Source: Pantoea sp. Eser (lineage in GTDB: Bacteria; Pseudomonadota; Gammaproteobacteria; Enterobacterales; Enterobacteriaceae). Taken from it: a stretch of 64,000 nt of DNA. Position 1 is the first letter of the stretch, and each line of letters begins with the position of its first letter. The translations under genes were made by a program, and so were the position numbers. The stretch lies in the NCBI GenBank assembly GCA_009830035.1, contig SZZY01000001.1:186001-250000 (forward strand). The letters are read 5' to 3'. The notes beneath the pieces were generated by a model. The model did no database searches. It saw only the letters and a list, made by a program, of their open reading frames with translations, and was not told the origin of the DNA. Below, in pieces: positions 10,422 through 20,401 of the stretch.

Positions 10422-11206
10422 GCGTTATTTACCTGAATGTCTTTAATTGAGTTTTGTCTGATGATAGTGGAGTGTGACGCCCGGTACAAATGCCGCAACC
10501 GGCGGTGAGCCACCGCTGGCAGCAATGTGGCCGCAATAATTTTGTCTCTGCACAAGATATGATTTGATTAAATTCGCACTGACTTAGCAGCACAGATGAC
10601 GGGTAATATTTTCAAATGCAGGGATATCCCGCTGTAGGGCTTATGCGATTTATCCTGGTGGTGACATGGCATTAATATGAAATATGAAGAAAGGATTGCA
10701 CTGCTGCTGTGGCGTCAATACTAATGGCTGGTAGTCTTTTTCCTAAAATAGTCCAAGGATGGCGGGGCCTACTTGTAAACAAGCCAGTAATAACTAGTAT
10801 AGAAACGAGTTTGCAAAAGTCTGCGCCCATGTCGTAATTCGCGTGACCAATCGACGTCCAATGTTATGAATTGTGATCTCGTCCGATAACTGATGCATTA
10901 AGCGTCAATGCGACGCTCCGTGCAGAGCAATATGAATGATGACAGCGGTATTGGCAGCGACAGCCAAGGGCGGTAGCGTGCCTGAATCGCGTTTATCGTT
11001 TATTAAATGAGCGCTGTTCAGGTCGATTAAAGTCAGAGTAATCTGTTGGAATTAATCACAATAATGCTGGTTTTATGGTTAAGATCGTTGGCGTAAAGGC
11101 CGCAGGAGCTCCCCTCAGAAACGGCTCAGTCCTGAGAATTTATACCGCTCAAAATATACAGGCGAGAGGCGTGGCGGGTTTAAGGAAATAAAATAAAGAG
11201 TTAAAT
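10422..11206 (+). other. Long leader region upstream of the exopolysaccharide operon
   Basis: A 785-base non-coding stretch between divergent yegH and amsG. It contains no convincing ORF. It is AT-richer than the flanking genes and holds an ops/JUMPStart element at its 3' part. The size and position match the long untranslated leaders of RfaH-controlled polysaccharide operons. I looked for an RcsAB-type box (TAAGAATATTCCTA-like), as in the amsG promoter of Erwinia amylovora, and did not find a clear copy. Confidence 0.7.
10944..10982 (+). promoter_or_regulatory. JUMPStart/ops element before amsG
   Basis: GGCGGTAGCGTG at 10969-10980 is the ops core that pauses RNA polymerase and recruits RfaH. 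It is preceded by GGTATTGGCAGCGACAGCC, matching the looser upstream half of JUMPStart. It lies about 225 bases before the amsG start, in the transcribed leader, as expected for an antitermination site of a long polysaccharide operon. Confidence 0.9.
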
Positions 11207-12653
11207 ATGCGCGATACAGAATTTACGTTTAAAAGTCTTATCACCAAATTAATGCTGGCTTGCTCAGACTTAATTTTTTTCAACACAGCGTTCTTTGCGG
11301 CGATGATGCTGATTAATATTCAGTCTGATTCGCCACTGGCAGATATTTCTGACAAAGAAATGAATTTAAAAATTGCCACCCACATCTGCCTGTCAGTAAT
11401 TTGTATCGGCTGGTTCTGGGTAAGGCTGCGTCACTATACATACCGCAGACCATTCTGGTTCGAATTAAAAGAAATTTTTCGTACCATTCTTATATTCTCG
11501 GTTATTGATCTGTCGATTACCGCATTGTCGCAGTGGCAGATGTCGCGTTTTGTCTGGTTACTGACCTGGGTACTGACTTGGGTACTGGCACTTATTTTCA
11601 TCCCGACCTGCCGCGCGCTTTCTAAGCGGGTGCTAAACCATTACGGGTTGTGGAAAAAGCAGACCATTATTATCGGCAGCAGCAAAAATGCCCACGAAGC
11701 CTGGCAGGCTCTGCAGAGTGAAAAGGTTATGGGTTTTGACGTCATCGCCTTCTACGACGTGGATGGCACCTGTCCGCAAGGCATTCTCGACGGCGTCCCG
11801 GTGCTGCGCGATGAGCAGGAGTTATGGAGCCTGACCAACAGCGAAACCCAGTTTATCGTGGCGGTGGAGTTCGAGCAGAGCCAGTATTGTGATAAATGGC
11901 TGAAATCGCTGGCAATGCACAATTGCTGTTCGGTATCGGTGATCCCGACATTACGCGGCGTTCCGCTGTACGGCACTGATATGGCGTATATATTCAGCCA
12001 CGAAGTGATGATTTTACGTGTACAGAACAATCTGGCGAAACGCACCTCGCGTTTCCTGAAGCGCGCCTTTGATATCGTCGGTGCCCTGTCGATTATTCTG
12101 ATGCTGATGCCGGCGCTGCTGGTGCTGGTCTTCCTGGTCGGCCGTGACGGTGGACCGCCAATTTATGGACACGAGCGTGTCGGCATGAATGGCCGTAAAT
12201 TCAAATGCCTGAAGTTCCGCTCGATGGTGATTAATTCTAAAGAAGTACTGGAAGAAGTGCTGCGTACCGACCCGGTAGCCGCGCGCGGAGTGGGACAAGG
12301 ATTTCAAACTGAAAAATGATCCGCGCATTACCAAAGTGGGCCATTTTATCCGTAAAACCAGTCTTGATGAGTTGCCGCAGCTGTGGAACGTGGTGCGCGG
12401 CGACATGAGCCTGGTCGGTCCCCGTCCGGTTATTGAAGATGAACTCTGTCGTTATGCCAGTGATGTTGATTATTACCTGATGGCAAAGCCAGGCATGACG
12501 GGATTGTGGCAGGTCAGCGGTCGTAATGATGTTGACTACGAAACCCGCGTCTATTTCGACTCGTGGTACGTGAAAAACTGGTCACTGTGGAATGACATCG
12601 CCATTCTGTTTAAAACAGTCGGTGTGGTGTTGAAGCGAGACGGTGCGTATTGA
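11207..12653 (+). pseudogene. amsG: amsG, undecaprenyl-phosphate galactose phosphotransferase, one frameshift
   Basis: Initiates exopolysaccharide repeat assembly by transferring sugar-1-phosphate from UDP-galactose or UDP-glucose to undecaprenyl phosphate (WcaJ/AmsG, polyprenyl glycosylphosphotransferase family). There are N-terminal membrane segments, a central IIIGSSKNAHEAWQAL domain and the C-terminal catalytic domain ([83 protein letters not shown]). One extra base at 12279-12288 (GCCGCGCGCGGAG where GCCCGCGCGGAG is expected) moves the last 115 codons into another frame. That cuts the catalytic domain after DPVA. A 12-base in-frame tandem repeat at 11561-11584 adds an extra LTWV to a membrane segment. 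The corrected length, 481, is four more than the roughly 477 of Erwinia AmsG. Confidence 0.9.
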
Positions 12654-12666
12654 TTGTGAGGTGATA

Positions 12667-12689
12667 AGAGCGCGTTAACCGCGCGCTCT
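12667..12689. terminator. Hairpin between amsG and amsH
   Basis: AGAGCGCG pairs with CGCGCTCT around a 7-base loop, 13 bases after the amsG stop. There is no T run, so it is more likely an attenuating or mRNA-processing hairpin than a full terminator. The surrounding 292-base gap (12654-12945) contains no credible ORF. Confidence 0.4.
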
Positions 12690-12945
12690 CGTGGTTCGGT
12701 GCCGTTGTCAGGCGTGTCGTTGTTAGCGGCCATCGTCAGGGAGAAAGTAGATTGTCATTACCGTTGCGTAATCCTCTGCTACTGTTATTCCGCCCTGATG
12801 GATGGTTACTACTTATAACAATTGGAGCAAAGGATAATGAACGAGACAGGTTCAGTGCTTAATTAAGTTAGTTTTACTTTTTGTTGGACGCTTACACAGC
12901 GGCGTATTCGCCTCTATCAATCAATAACTGATAGCGAAGATCTAA

Positions 12946-14072
12946 ATGATTACAATCAAAATGAAATTGATACCCTTGCTGGTATCCGCCACTTTTCTTA
13001 GCGGGTGTACGATCGAACCAGGTCAGCGCCTTTCCACATCGAGAAAAGATGTCATCGAGCAGCAGGACAGCAACTTTGACATCGATAAGTACGTCAACGT
13101 CTTTCCGTTACCCCCAACGCTGGTCGAGAAAATGCGTCCTAAGCCACTGGTGGATCAGGCGAACCCTTCTCTGCAGAACGAAATTCAGAACTATGAATAC
13201 CGTATCGGTATTGGCGACGTTCTGACCGTGACCGTCTGGGCTCACCCTGAGTTAACCACGCCGGCCGGTCAGTACCGTAGCGCCAGCGACACCGGTAACT
13301 GGGTACATTCAGATGGTACGATTTTCTATCCATACATTGGTAAAGTCCGCGTAGCAGGCCGTACCGTCGGTGAAGTGCGTAACGAAATCGCCCGTCGCCT
13401 GGCACAGTACATCGAAAGCCCGCAGGTTGACGTCAGCATCGCCTCGTTCAAATCGCAGAAGACCTACGTGACCGGTTCGGTGACCGCCTCAGGTCAGCAG
13501 CCGATTACCAACGTACCGTTAACGATTCTGGATGCCATCAACGCCGCAGGCGGTCTGGCAGCGGATGCGGACTGGCGCAACGTGGTCCTGACGCACAACA
13601 GTCGCGAACAGCGCGTCTCACTGCAGGCACTGATGCAGAACGGCGATCTGAGCCAGAACCGTCTGCTCTATCCAGGCGATATCCTTTACGTTCCGCGTAA
13701 TGACGATCTGAAAGTGTTTGTGATGGGCGAAGTGAAGCAGCAGGCGAACCTGAAAATGGATCGCAGCGGCATGACGCTGGCTGAAGCGCTGGGTAATGCG
13801 GCCGGGATGGTGACGCCACCGGCGTGTTCGTTATCCGTCCACTGCGCGGCACCGATCGTAACAAGATTGCCAACATCTATCAGTTGAATACTAAAGATGC
13901 GGCATCAATGGTCATGGGTACTGAATTCCAACTGGAACCGTACGACATCGTCTATGTCACCTCCACGCCTCTTACGCGCTGGAACCGTGTGATCTCGCAA
14001 TTACTGCCAACCATTGCGGGTATCAACGATGTGAGCGAGAGCGCACTGCGTATCCGCAACTGGTCAAACTAA
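12946..14072 (+). pseudogene. amsH: amsH/wza, outer-membrane polysaccharide export lipoprotein, frameshifted
   Basis: Wza-type octameric channel that carries exopolysaccharide across the outer membrane. The signal peptide ends in the lipobox LSGC ([19 protein letters not shown]). The start could be the ATG at 12946 or the one at 12961 (MKLIPLL); the latter gives the usual short lipoprotein signal. The polysaccharide export (PES) domain reads [19 protein letters not shown], and the SLBB domains include [16 protein letters not shown] deletion of a few bases at about 13805-13812 (between GNAAGM and [13 protein letters not shown]) shifts the last 83 codons. The C-terminal transmembrane helix region ([15 protein letters not shown]) survives only out of frame. 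Overall length corresponds to the roughly 377-residue family norm. Confidence 0.9.
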
Positions 14073-14081
14073 GGTTTCACC

Positions 14082-14516
14082 ATGATTACGTCCGTGTTAG
14101 TCGTTTGCGTCGGCAACATCTGCCGCTCTCCAACCGGAGAGCGCCTGTTTAAACGCGCGCTTCCCAATACCCAGGTCAGTTCGGCCGGTCTGGGCGCCCT
14201 GGTCGGGTGTCCGGCTGACCAGACCGCCAGCGACGTGGCGGCCGCACATGGCCTGTCGCTGGAAGGACATCAGGCACAACAGCTGACGGCAGACATGTTC
14301 CGCAACGTTGACCTGATTCTGGTGATGGAGAAGCGTCAGATTGAACAGGTGAATCGCATTGACCCGGCCGCGCGTGGCAAAACCATGCTGCTTGGGCACT
14401 GGCTCAATCAGAGAGAAATTGCGGATCCGTACAGAAAAAGCCGTGAGGCCTTTGAAGAGGTTTACGGGTTACTGGAAAACGCTACCCAGAAATGGGTCAA
14501 CGTATTGAGCCGATAG
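14082..14516 (+). CDS. amsI: amsI/wzb, low-molecular-weight protein tyrosine phosphatase
   Basis: Cytoplasmic phosphatase that dephosphorylates the Wzc/AmsA tyrosine kinase and so keeps polymer export cycling. The 144-residue frame is intact. The P-loop VCVGNICRSPTGERL (CX5R-S/T) is at residues 7-21, and the general-acid Asp lies in ADPYRKS near residue 114. It starts 9 bases after the amsH stop and ends 12 bases before amsA, so it sits in the normal wza-wzb-wzc order. Its substrate gene is broken, so the product may have nothing to act on. Confidence 0.95.
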   Translation: MITSVLVVCVGNICRSPTGERLFKRALPNTQVSSAGLGALVGCPADQTASDVAAAHGLSLEGHQAQQLTADMFRNVDLILVMEKRQIEQVNRIDPAARGKTMLLGHWLNQREIADPYRKSREAFEEVYGLLENATQKWVNVLSR

Positions 14517-14528
14517 TTGGGATTATCC

Positions 14529-16079
14529 ATGAATATAAAAAACAAGGTTAGAACCGCGCCGGGAGAGGATTCGAATGGATGGGCTCTGGCGCATCTTGTG
14601 GGACAGCTTATTGATCATCGCTGGATCATTGTTGCCGTTACCGCTTTCTTTATGCTGGCGGGCACGTTCTACACAATGTTTGCGACACCGATTTATAGCG
14701 CCGATGCCTTAGTCTAGGTTGAGCAGAAGAATGCCAGCACCGTTCTGAACGAACTGGACAGCATTCTGCCACCGATAACTGCCTCAGATACTGAGATCTG
14801 GATTCTTGAATCACGCATGGTGATCGGTAAAACCGTTGACGATCTGGGTCTGGATACCGTGGTTGAGCAGAACTACTTTCCCGGTAATCGGTAAAGGTCT
14901 GTCACGCCTGATGGGCAACAAGCCATCAAACATCGCGATTTCGCGGCTGGAAATCCCGCGCACTACCGACAAGCGTAACGTTGAACTGGAAGTGACCGGT
15001 CCGGACAGCTACACCGTGTCGAAAGATGGCGATGAGCTGTTCAAAGATAAAGTAGGTCAGCTAGAGTCGCATGGCGACATCACCATGCTGGTGAGCGAAA
15101 TTCACGCCGATGAAGGCACCAGCTTCACCGTGACCAAACTGAACAATCTGCAGGCGATCCGTTCGGTACTGTCTAATCTGACCGTTGCCGACAAAGGCAA
15201 AGACACCGGCGTGCTGGGTCTGGAGTATCTGGGTGAAGATCCCGAGCAGATCAGCAAAGTGCTGAACCAGATCGTCAACAAATATCTGTTGCAGAACGTT
15301 GAGCGCAAGTCTGAGCAGGCAGAGAAAAGCCTGCAGTTCTTACGCACTCAGTTGCCGCAGGTTCGCGCCAAACTGGATGAAGCGGAAGACAAGCTGAACA
15401 CCTTCCGTCGTCAGAACGAATCGGTTGACCTGTCACTGGAAGCGAAATCAGCGCTCGACTCGTCGGTCAGCGTGCAGAGCCAGTTGAACGAACTGACGTT
15501 CCGTGAAGCCGAAGTGTCTCAGCTGTTTGCCAAAGATCAACCGACTTACCGCGCGCTGCTGGAAAAACGCAAAACGTTGGAAGGTGAGCAGGCGCAGCTG
15601 AACAAGAAAATCTCTGGTTTGCCACAGACTCAGCAGGAAATCCTGCGTCTGACCCGTGACGTGCAGTCCGGTAAAACTGAGTTTAGCCCGGCGCTGATTC
15701 AGCAGGTGTTTACGGTTTCGACTTCCTGCCACGTGGCCAGGTTCCGCCGAACCCGTCTGAACTGCTGATGCATCGTCGTATGGGTGAGCTGCTGGATTGG
15801 GCGAGCAAGAACTACGACCTGGTGTTAATCGATACGCCACCGATTCTGGCGGTTACCGATGCGTCAATTATCGGTAAGCTGGCCGGCACCTCGCTGATGG
15901 TGGCGCGTTTCGAGACCAACATCACCAAAGAAGTGGATGTCAGCTTCAAACGCTTTGCCCAGAACGGTATTGAGATTAAAGGTGTGATCCTCAACGCCGT
16001 GGTGCGTAAAGCAGCCAATGCGTATGGCTATGGTTATGACTATTACGATTACGAATACGGTAAACCAACCAAAAGCTAA
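14529..16079 (+). pseudogene. amsA: amsA/wzc, exopolysaccharide tyrosine autokinase, kinase core deleted
   Basis: Wzc-type chain-length co-polymerase and BY-kinase of about 725 residues. The start MNIKNKVRTAPGED has its ATG at 14529 and the first membrane segment RWIIVAVTAFFMLAGTFYTM. Codon 63 is TAG (14715-14717) in the ALVQVEQKN segment, at a Gln. One extra C near 14880 (TTTCCCGGTAATC) shifts the frame at NYFPVIG. A clean frame then runs to LTRDVQSGKTEFSPALIQQ and passes into FDFLPRGQVPPNPSELLMHRR after another frame change. About 200 residues are missing there: the second membrane helix, Walker A and Walker A'. Walker B (LVLIDTPPILAVTD) and the tyrosine-rich tail YGYGYDYYDYEYG remain. Kinase activity is impossible. 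Confidence 0.92.
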
Positions 16080-16260
16080 TCACTGAGTTGCAGGGGCGGT
16101 CTGACAGCTCCTTTTTATCGCACCTTTGAATGACGACACGCATCAATCTGTCGCACGCCCAGAAGGGCCAGTGTGCCGGGCACGCTGAGACGTCAGCCGG
16201 GAAGGCAATCAGCGTCGCCGACTGTTGGCATGAGAACTTGTGGAATTAAGAAAGCACACC

Positions 16261-17394
16261 ATGGCTCCATATTGGTATGTATCAGGGTTTTTACTGGTGA
16301 TGTCGCTGGTTGGACTCCTGCTGAAAAAAGACGAACGAACCAATCATCTTCTGACTTATCTGCTCTGCATCGCGACCGTAACGCTGATTGTATTCGGCGG
16401 CATACGCGGTCTCGGCACCGGGATGGATGACTACCAATACCGCAACTTCTTCGAAGATTTTATCCGGCGTATCCAAGTCAACGGCTTTCTCAATACCGTG
16501 GCATTCTTCCGCTACGAGCCGCTGATTTTTGCGATCGCCACCCTGATCTCCCATAATGTCAGCACCTTCCTGTTTGTTTTTTCGATCCTGTCGGTGGGCA
16601 CCAACGCGATCTTCTTTAAAAAGATGTCGCCGTATCCGGTGATGGCGCTGGCGCTCTACTCGACGCATATCTTCATTAACAAAGATATGAACCAGATTCG
16701 CTTTGGTCTCAGCTCGGCCCTGTTCCTCGGGGTGATCTGGGCGCTCTACCTGAGGCGCTACTGGCTGGCGACCGGCTTCTTTGTGCTGTCATTCCTCAGT
16801 CACAACACCGCCGTGATGGTGGTTACGCTGATCCCGTTCCTGTTCATGCGTGAACGTCGCTGGTGGCCGATTGCGATTATTGTGCTGAGTATTCCGGCCT
16901 CTAAAGTCGGCGGGATGGGCTTCGTGTCGGTAATTGCTGGCCACCTCGGGGCACTGGGTGAAAGGGCAGCCAACTACAACAACGACAACTCTGCAGCGGC
17001 CACCACCGGTAGCGTTTTCTCAGTCTCCAACCTGAAAAACGTCGCGCTGGTTTTTATCTTTGTTTGTTTCATGCTGAGCAACCAGCTCAAGCGCGATAAC
17101 TACGATGCCTGGCGGATGAACTACCTGTTGATCATCACCTTTGCCATCATCGGTGGCGGCATCAGGATCTTCTTCTACAACTACTCCTCCGGCGCGCGTC
17201 TGTCGAACTACCTGCTGCAGGTGGAGCTGATCATTCTGACGCTGTTGATCTACCAGTCGAAACGGGTCTGGAAGCCGGCGATGTTTGCCATGTTTGTCTT
17301 CTTCCAGATGTACTACCTCTATTACAACACCATCTCCCTGAAGCAGGCTGTGGTGGGGTACGAGGTGGCACGCGAATTTAAACTGGTTCACTGA
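16261..17394 (+). CDS. amsC: amsC-like EpsG-family exopolysaccharide polymerase
   Basis: Multi-pass inner-membrane protein of the EpsG/Wzy-like group, presumed to polymerise lipid-linked repeat units. About ten hydrophobic segments are visible. The conserved N-terminal part GIRGLGTGMDDYQYRNFFED carries the charged loop typical of the family, and KDMNQIRFGLSSALFLGVIW with SHNTAVMVV matches EpsG proteins. The start is taken at the ATG at 16261 (MAPYWYVSG). A GTG at 16240 would add seven residues and cannot be excluded. The stop overlaps the ATG of the next gene (TGATG). No disabling change was seen, making it one of the few uninterrupted transport genes here. Confidence 0.8.
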   Translation: MAPYWYVSGFLLVMSLVGLLLKKDERTNHLLTYLLCIATVTLIVFGGIRGLGTGMDDYQYRNFFEDFIRRIQVNGFLNTVAFFRYEPLIFAIATLISHNVSTFLFVFSILSVGTNAIFFKKMSPYPVMALALYSTHIFINKDMNQIRFGLSSALFLGVIWALYLRRYWLATGFFVLSFLSHNTAVMVVTLIPFLFMRERRWWPIAIIVLSIPASKVGGMGFVSVIAGHLGALGERAANYNNDNSAAATTGSVFSVSNLKNVALVFIFVCFMLSNQLKRDNYDAWRMNYLLIITFAIIGGGIRIFFYNYSSGARLSNYLLQVELIILTLLIYQSKRVWKPAMFAMFVFFQMYYLYYNTISLKQAVVGYEVAREFKLVH

Positions 17395-18125
17395 TGAAAC
17401 GGGGGCTGGCAATGAAACGCTGTCTGCCGCTGTTGCTGATCGCTTCGCCGCTGCTGGTGCAGGCGGCGAGCGCGCCGGCCGCGATTGTTATCGCGGCCTA
17501 TGGCATTCCACCACCGCTGGTGTGACCTCGTCAGGCGGGCGCAACATCATCAGCAAAGAGAACGAAATCAGTTATCTGCAGCAGATGTTGCAGCAGAAAT
17601 ATGGTTCGGCGGTTCGCATCGAAAATCACGGCTCGCCCGGCGCCCAGCTCACCGAGCTAATCCGGTCGCCGGTCAGCTGGGAGAAGCGCATGGCGCAGTC
17701 CGATGCGCGTATCATCCTGATTAATTACGCGATTAACGATGCGCGCATCTACTCGGCGAAAAATCGGACGGCCGGGGCTGAAAGTCCTGAGGACTTTAAT
17801 CGTACCCTGACAAGCCTGATTAAAACCGCCAAAGCGCACCATAAGCAGGTGGTGCTGCAACAGCCTAATCCACTGTGTGGACGGGCCGAGCGCTGGAACG
17901 TCTGGCCCTATGTTTACCAGCTGAACTAGGTAGCACAGCAGCAGGTACCGATTGTCCGACAGTATCAGCTGATTAAGCAGCAGGGTGACTGGCGTAGCGA
18001 AATGTCTGCCGACTGTATTCACTCGACCAAAACACTTTATAAAAAGAAAGCTGAACAGACTTTTGAGCTGCTAAGCCAGCATTTTGACAGCGTTTTTAAC
18101 ACACCAGCTAACCTAATGATTTTAT
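17394..18125 (+). pseudogene. SGNH/GDSL-type secreted hydrolase, frameshift at the nucleophile motif
   Basis: Probable periplasmic SGNH-fold esterase or acyl-transferase partner for exopolysaccharide decoration. The signal peptide is MKRCLPLLLIASPLLVQAAS. After PAAIVIAAYG the expected GDSTTAG block is lost because one G is missing near 17503 (TATGGCATTCC for TATGGCGATTCC). From there the real frame reads TSSGGRNIISKENEISYLQQ, the Gly block ENHGSPGAQ, NYAINDAR and QQPNPLCG. An in-frame TAG (17927-17929) follows PYVYQLN, and the DxxH-like catalytic pair is at SADCIH. The gene overlaps the amsC stop and precedes an acyltransferase. I do not recall this pair from the Erwinia amylovora ams operon. 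Substrate unknown. Confidence 0.75.
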
Positions 18126-19327
18126 GGACTTCAGGAGCAGGGCGGTATATACGTACTGATGATGGTGCTTTCACTGGGACTGGCGCTGCTGGTATTGCGG
18201 GCGTTCTCTTTCCATCGTGGCATTTACAACGAAAGCGGGATTAAAAGCATTTCCGGATTGCGTGCGCTGCTGGCCAGCATCGTGGCTTTTTCGCACTTCG
18301 CGCATTATGTCTACGCACGCGATCATGACTGGATATTTAATAAAGACTATTTTTCCCTGATTTCGCAGGGCAACTTTTTTGTCAACAGCGGCAAGTTTGG
18401 CGTGGCGCTGTTTTTTTATGATCTCCACCTTTTTATTTTACCGCTGGCTGGATAACGACCGCCTGACCCCCGGCGAGCTGACCCACAAGCTGATGAAATC
18501 GAGTCTGCGCCGCATCGTGCCGATGTTCTGGTTTTCAGGACTGGTGGTGATGACGATTGGCTTGTTACAGGGGCAACCTGGTGCCGGATTTGACGTCGCT
18601 GAAGCAGGCCATGCTGTGGCTGCTGTTTGTCGGCAATTACCACGTCGGGTCGTTTATGACCGCCAATGTTAACGCCGGCGTCGAATGGACGCTGTGGCTG
18701 GAATGGCTGCTCTATCTGTCGATTCCGCTGAATTACCTGCTTAACCGCGTGACCGGTGGCCGCTACAAAACGCTTCTGATCCTCGGGTCGATTGGGGGGA
18801 TTTTTGTGGTTGCGGTGGCGCTGCGGCTGTGGGGCACCGCCTATACCGATCCCCGTCCGGTGCTCGGGTTCGCGATGGGCTATCTGGCCTAGCAGTACCG
18901 TGACCGCTGGGTGGCGGGCCGCAACTCCGCTCGGGCTGCGGGACTGGCGATTGCGCTCTCCGTGGTGGCGCTGTTCTTTACCAGCAGCCAGTTTTTCTAC
19001 CTGATTTTTCTCTGCTGTCTGGCGCTGGTGTTTTTCATCTTCAGCAGCGGCAATGCGCTTTTTGGCCTGCTGGAAAATAAGACCCTGATGTCGGTTGGCG
19101 AAGTGAGTTATAGCCTCTATGTGATGCACGGCGTGGTGCTCTATTTTATCAAGCAGCTGCCGCTGCCTTCGCTGCAGCATGATTTTGTTCTTTATACCGC
19201 GCTTTCCATGCTGTTTTTTGTGGTGTCGTTTTGCTTGGCAAAACTGACTTATCTGTATGTGGAAAAACCGTTTATCGGCAGCAGCAATAAGAAAAAAGTG
19301 GCGATCGAAACTTCGCAGACAAATTAG
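18124..19327 (+). pseudogene. Acyltransferase-3 family membrane protein, several lesions
   Basis: Multi-pass O-acyltransferase (acyltransferase 3 family), probably adding acetyl or another acyl group to exopolysaccharide sugars. Family signatures: SGLRALLASIVAFSHF with its His near the first helix, GNFFVNSGKFGVALFF, SSLRRIVPMFW and EVSYSLYVMHGVVLYF. Lesions: a frame change near 18155 before MMVLSLG, an extra T in a T7 run near 18417 (ALFF then MISTFLFYRWL), an extra G near 18570 (LLQG then NLVPDLTSLKQ) and a TAG at 18890-18892 after AMGYLA. The C-terminal third is open again to 19327. Two of the four lesions are extra bases in runs, so read error deserves a check, but the TAG is a substitution. 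Confidence 0.8.
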
Positions 19328-19402
19328 GACATCACCGGTTACCCTGCTACGTCCAAACGTTATATATTTGAAATTATAACTGTTTTTAATGAGGTGCTGG
19401 CA

Positions 19403-20320
19403 ATGAAGGACATTCGCTTCTCCATCGTAATTCCTGCTTATAATGCGTCAGAATCGATTGTGACGACGCTGGATTGCGTTAAAGCGCAGACGTATCGCAA
19501 TTTTGAAGTGATCATCGTTGATGATAAGTCCGCCGATGCGGCCGCTCTGGCTGAAGTGGTGCGCAGTAAGCGCTATCAGGACCTGAATATTAACCTGGTG
19601 CTCTCCGAGGTTAAGCTCAACGGCGCAGGCGCGCGTAACAAAGGTATTGAGCTGGCAACCGGCGATTACGTCAGTTTCCTCGACGCCGACGACGAGTGGC
19701 ACGCCGATAAACTGCGTCAGGTGAGCGAAATAATTGCTCAGCTGGACGCCCAGGGCAAGCAGAACGTGGTGATTTTCAGCCATGTGAACATCTATCAGGA
19801 TGGCGCTTTTCTGAAAGTGATGCCGATTCAGCCACCGTGTAAAAATGAAACCGTCGCAGGGTATCTGTTCGGCTGCTACGGCTTTATTCAGACCAGCACC
19901 ATCGTGCTGAAGCGCGAAGATGCAGCAAAAATTCAGTTCGATACCCGCTATATCCGCCATCAGGATTACGACTTCTGTATTCGTGCCGACCGCATGGGCT
20001 ATGAGTTCGTGATGATCGCTGCGCCGCTGGCCAATTACCATCTGGTGACGAAGTTCGGCTCGAAGCACAAAGGCGAGTCGGTGAGTTACTGGATGTTCTG
20101 GCTCGACGCGATGAAGCCGCACCTGACCCCGCGTGACATCCACACCTACAAAGCCTTTAAGCTGCCGCTGCGCTACAAGATGGACGGCAACGGAATGATG
20201 GCGAGCCTGACGTTTGCCCGCTACTTCTTCCTCACCAACCAGGATAATCGCGCTTACTTTATGAACCGGGTCAAAGACAAGGTCCGGGCGCGTTTTGGCG
20301 GTGAAAAAGCGCTCTCCTGA
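19403..20320 (+). CDS. amsB: amsB, exopolysaccharide glycosyltransferase, GT2 family
   Basis: Cytoplasmic GT-A glycosyltransferase that adds a sugar to the lipid-linked amylovoran/stewartan-type repeat. The N-terminal GT2 signature is FSIVIPAYNASESIV with VIIVDDKSAD; the metal-binding motif is SFLDADDEWHADKLRQ, and RHQDYDFCIRADRMGYEF is the acceptor-side ED-type region. The ATG at 19403 follows GAGGTGCTGGCA; the upstream GTG at 19394 is ignored because it lies in the ribosome-binding site. The 305 residues agree with Erwinia AmsB (about 300). No lesion. A short non-coding gap separates it from the broken acyltransferase upstream. Confidence 0.85.
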   Translation: MKDIRFSIVIPAYNASESIVTTLDCVKAQTYRNFEVIIVDDKSADAAALAEVVRSKRYQDLNINLVLSEVKLNGAGARNKGIELATGDYVSFLDADDEWHADKLRQVSEIIAQLDAQGKQNVVIFSHVNIYQDGAFLKVMPIQPPCKNETVAGYLFGCYGFIQTSTIVLKREDAAKIQFDTRYIRHQDYDFCIRADRMGYEFVMIAAPLANYHLVTKFGSKHKGESVSYWMFWLDAMKPHLTPRDIHTYKAFKLPLRYKMDGNGMMASLTFARYFFLTNQDNRAYFMNRVKDKVRARFGGEKALS

Positions 20321-20401
20321 TGCGGCGCAGTCTCGTTCTCTTTGCTCCTGACGTCAGGAGCAGCTCTCTCTCTCTATTTTGCTTATTATTCTGGGTTAAA
20401 G

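Noticed and set aside
10700..10790. RcsAB box upstream of amsG
   Set aside because: Only partial matches such as TTCCTAAAATAG are visible; not good enough to call.
18002..18244. Independent 80-codon gene between the hydrolase and acyltransferase
   Set aside because: Its first half is the C-terminal end of the SGNH hydrolase (SADCIH, LYKKKAEQTFELL) and its second half is out-of-frame acyltransferase sequence.
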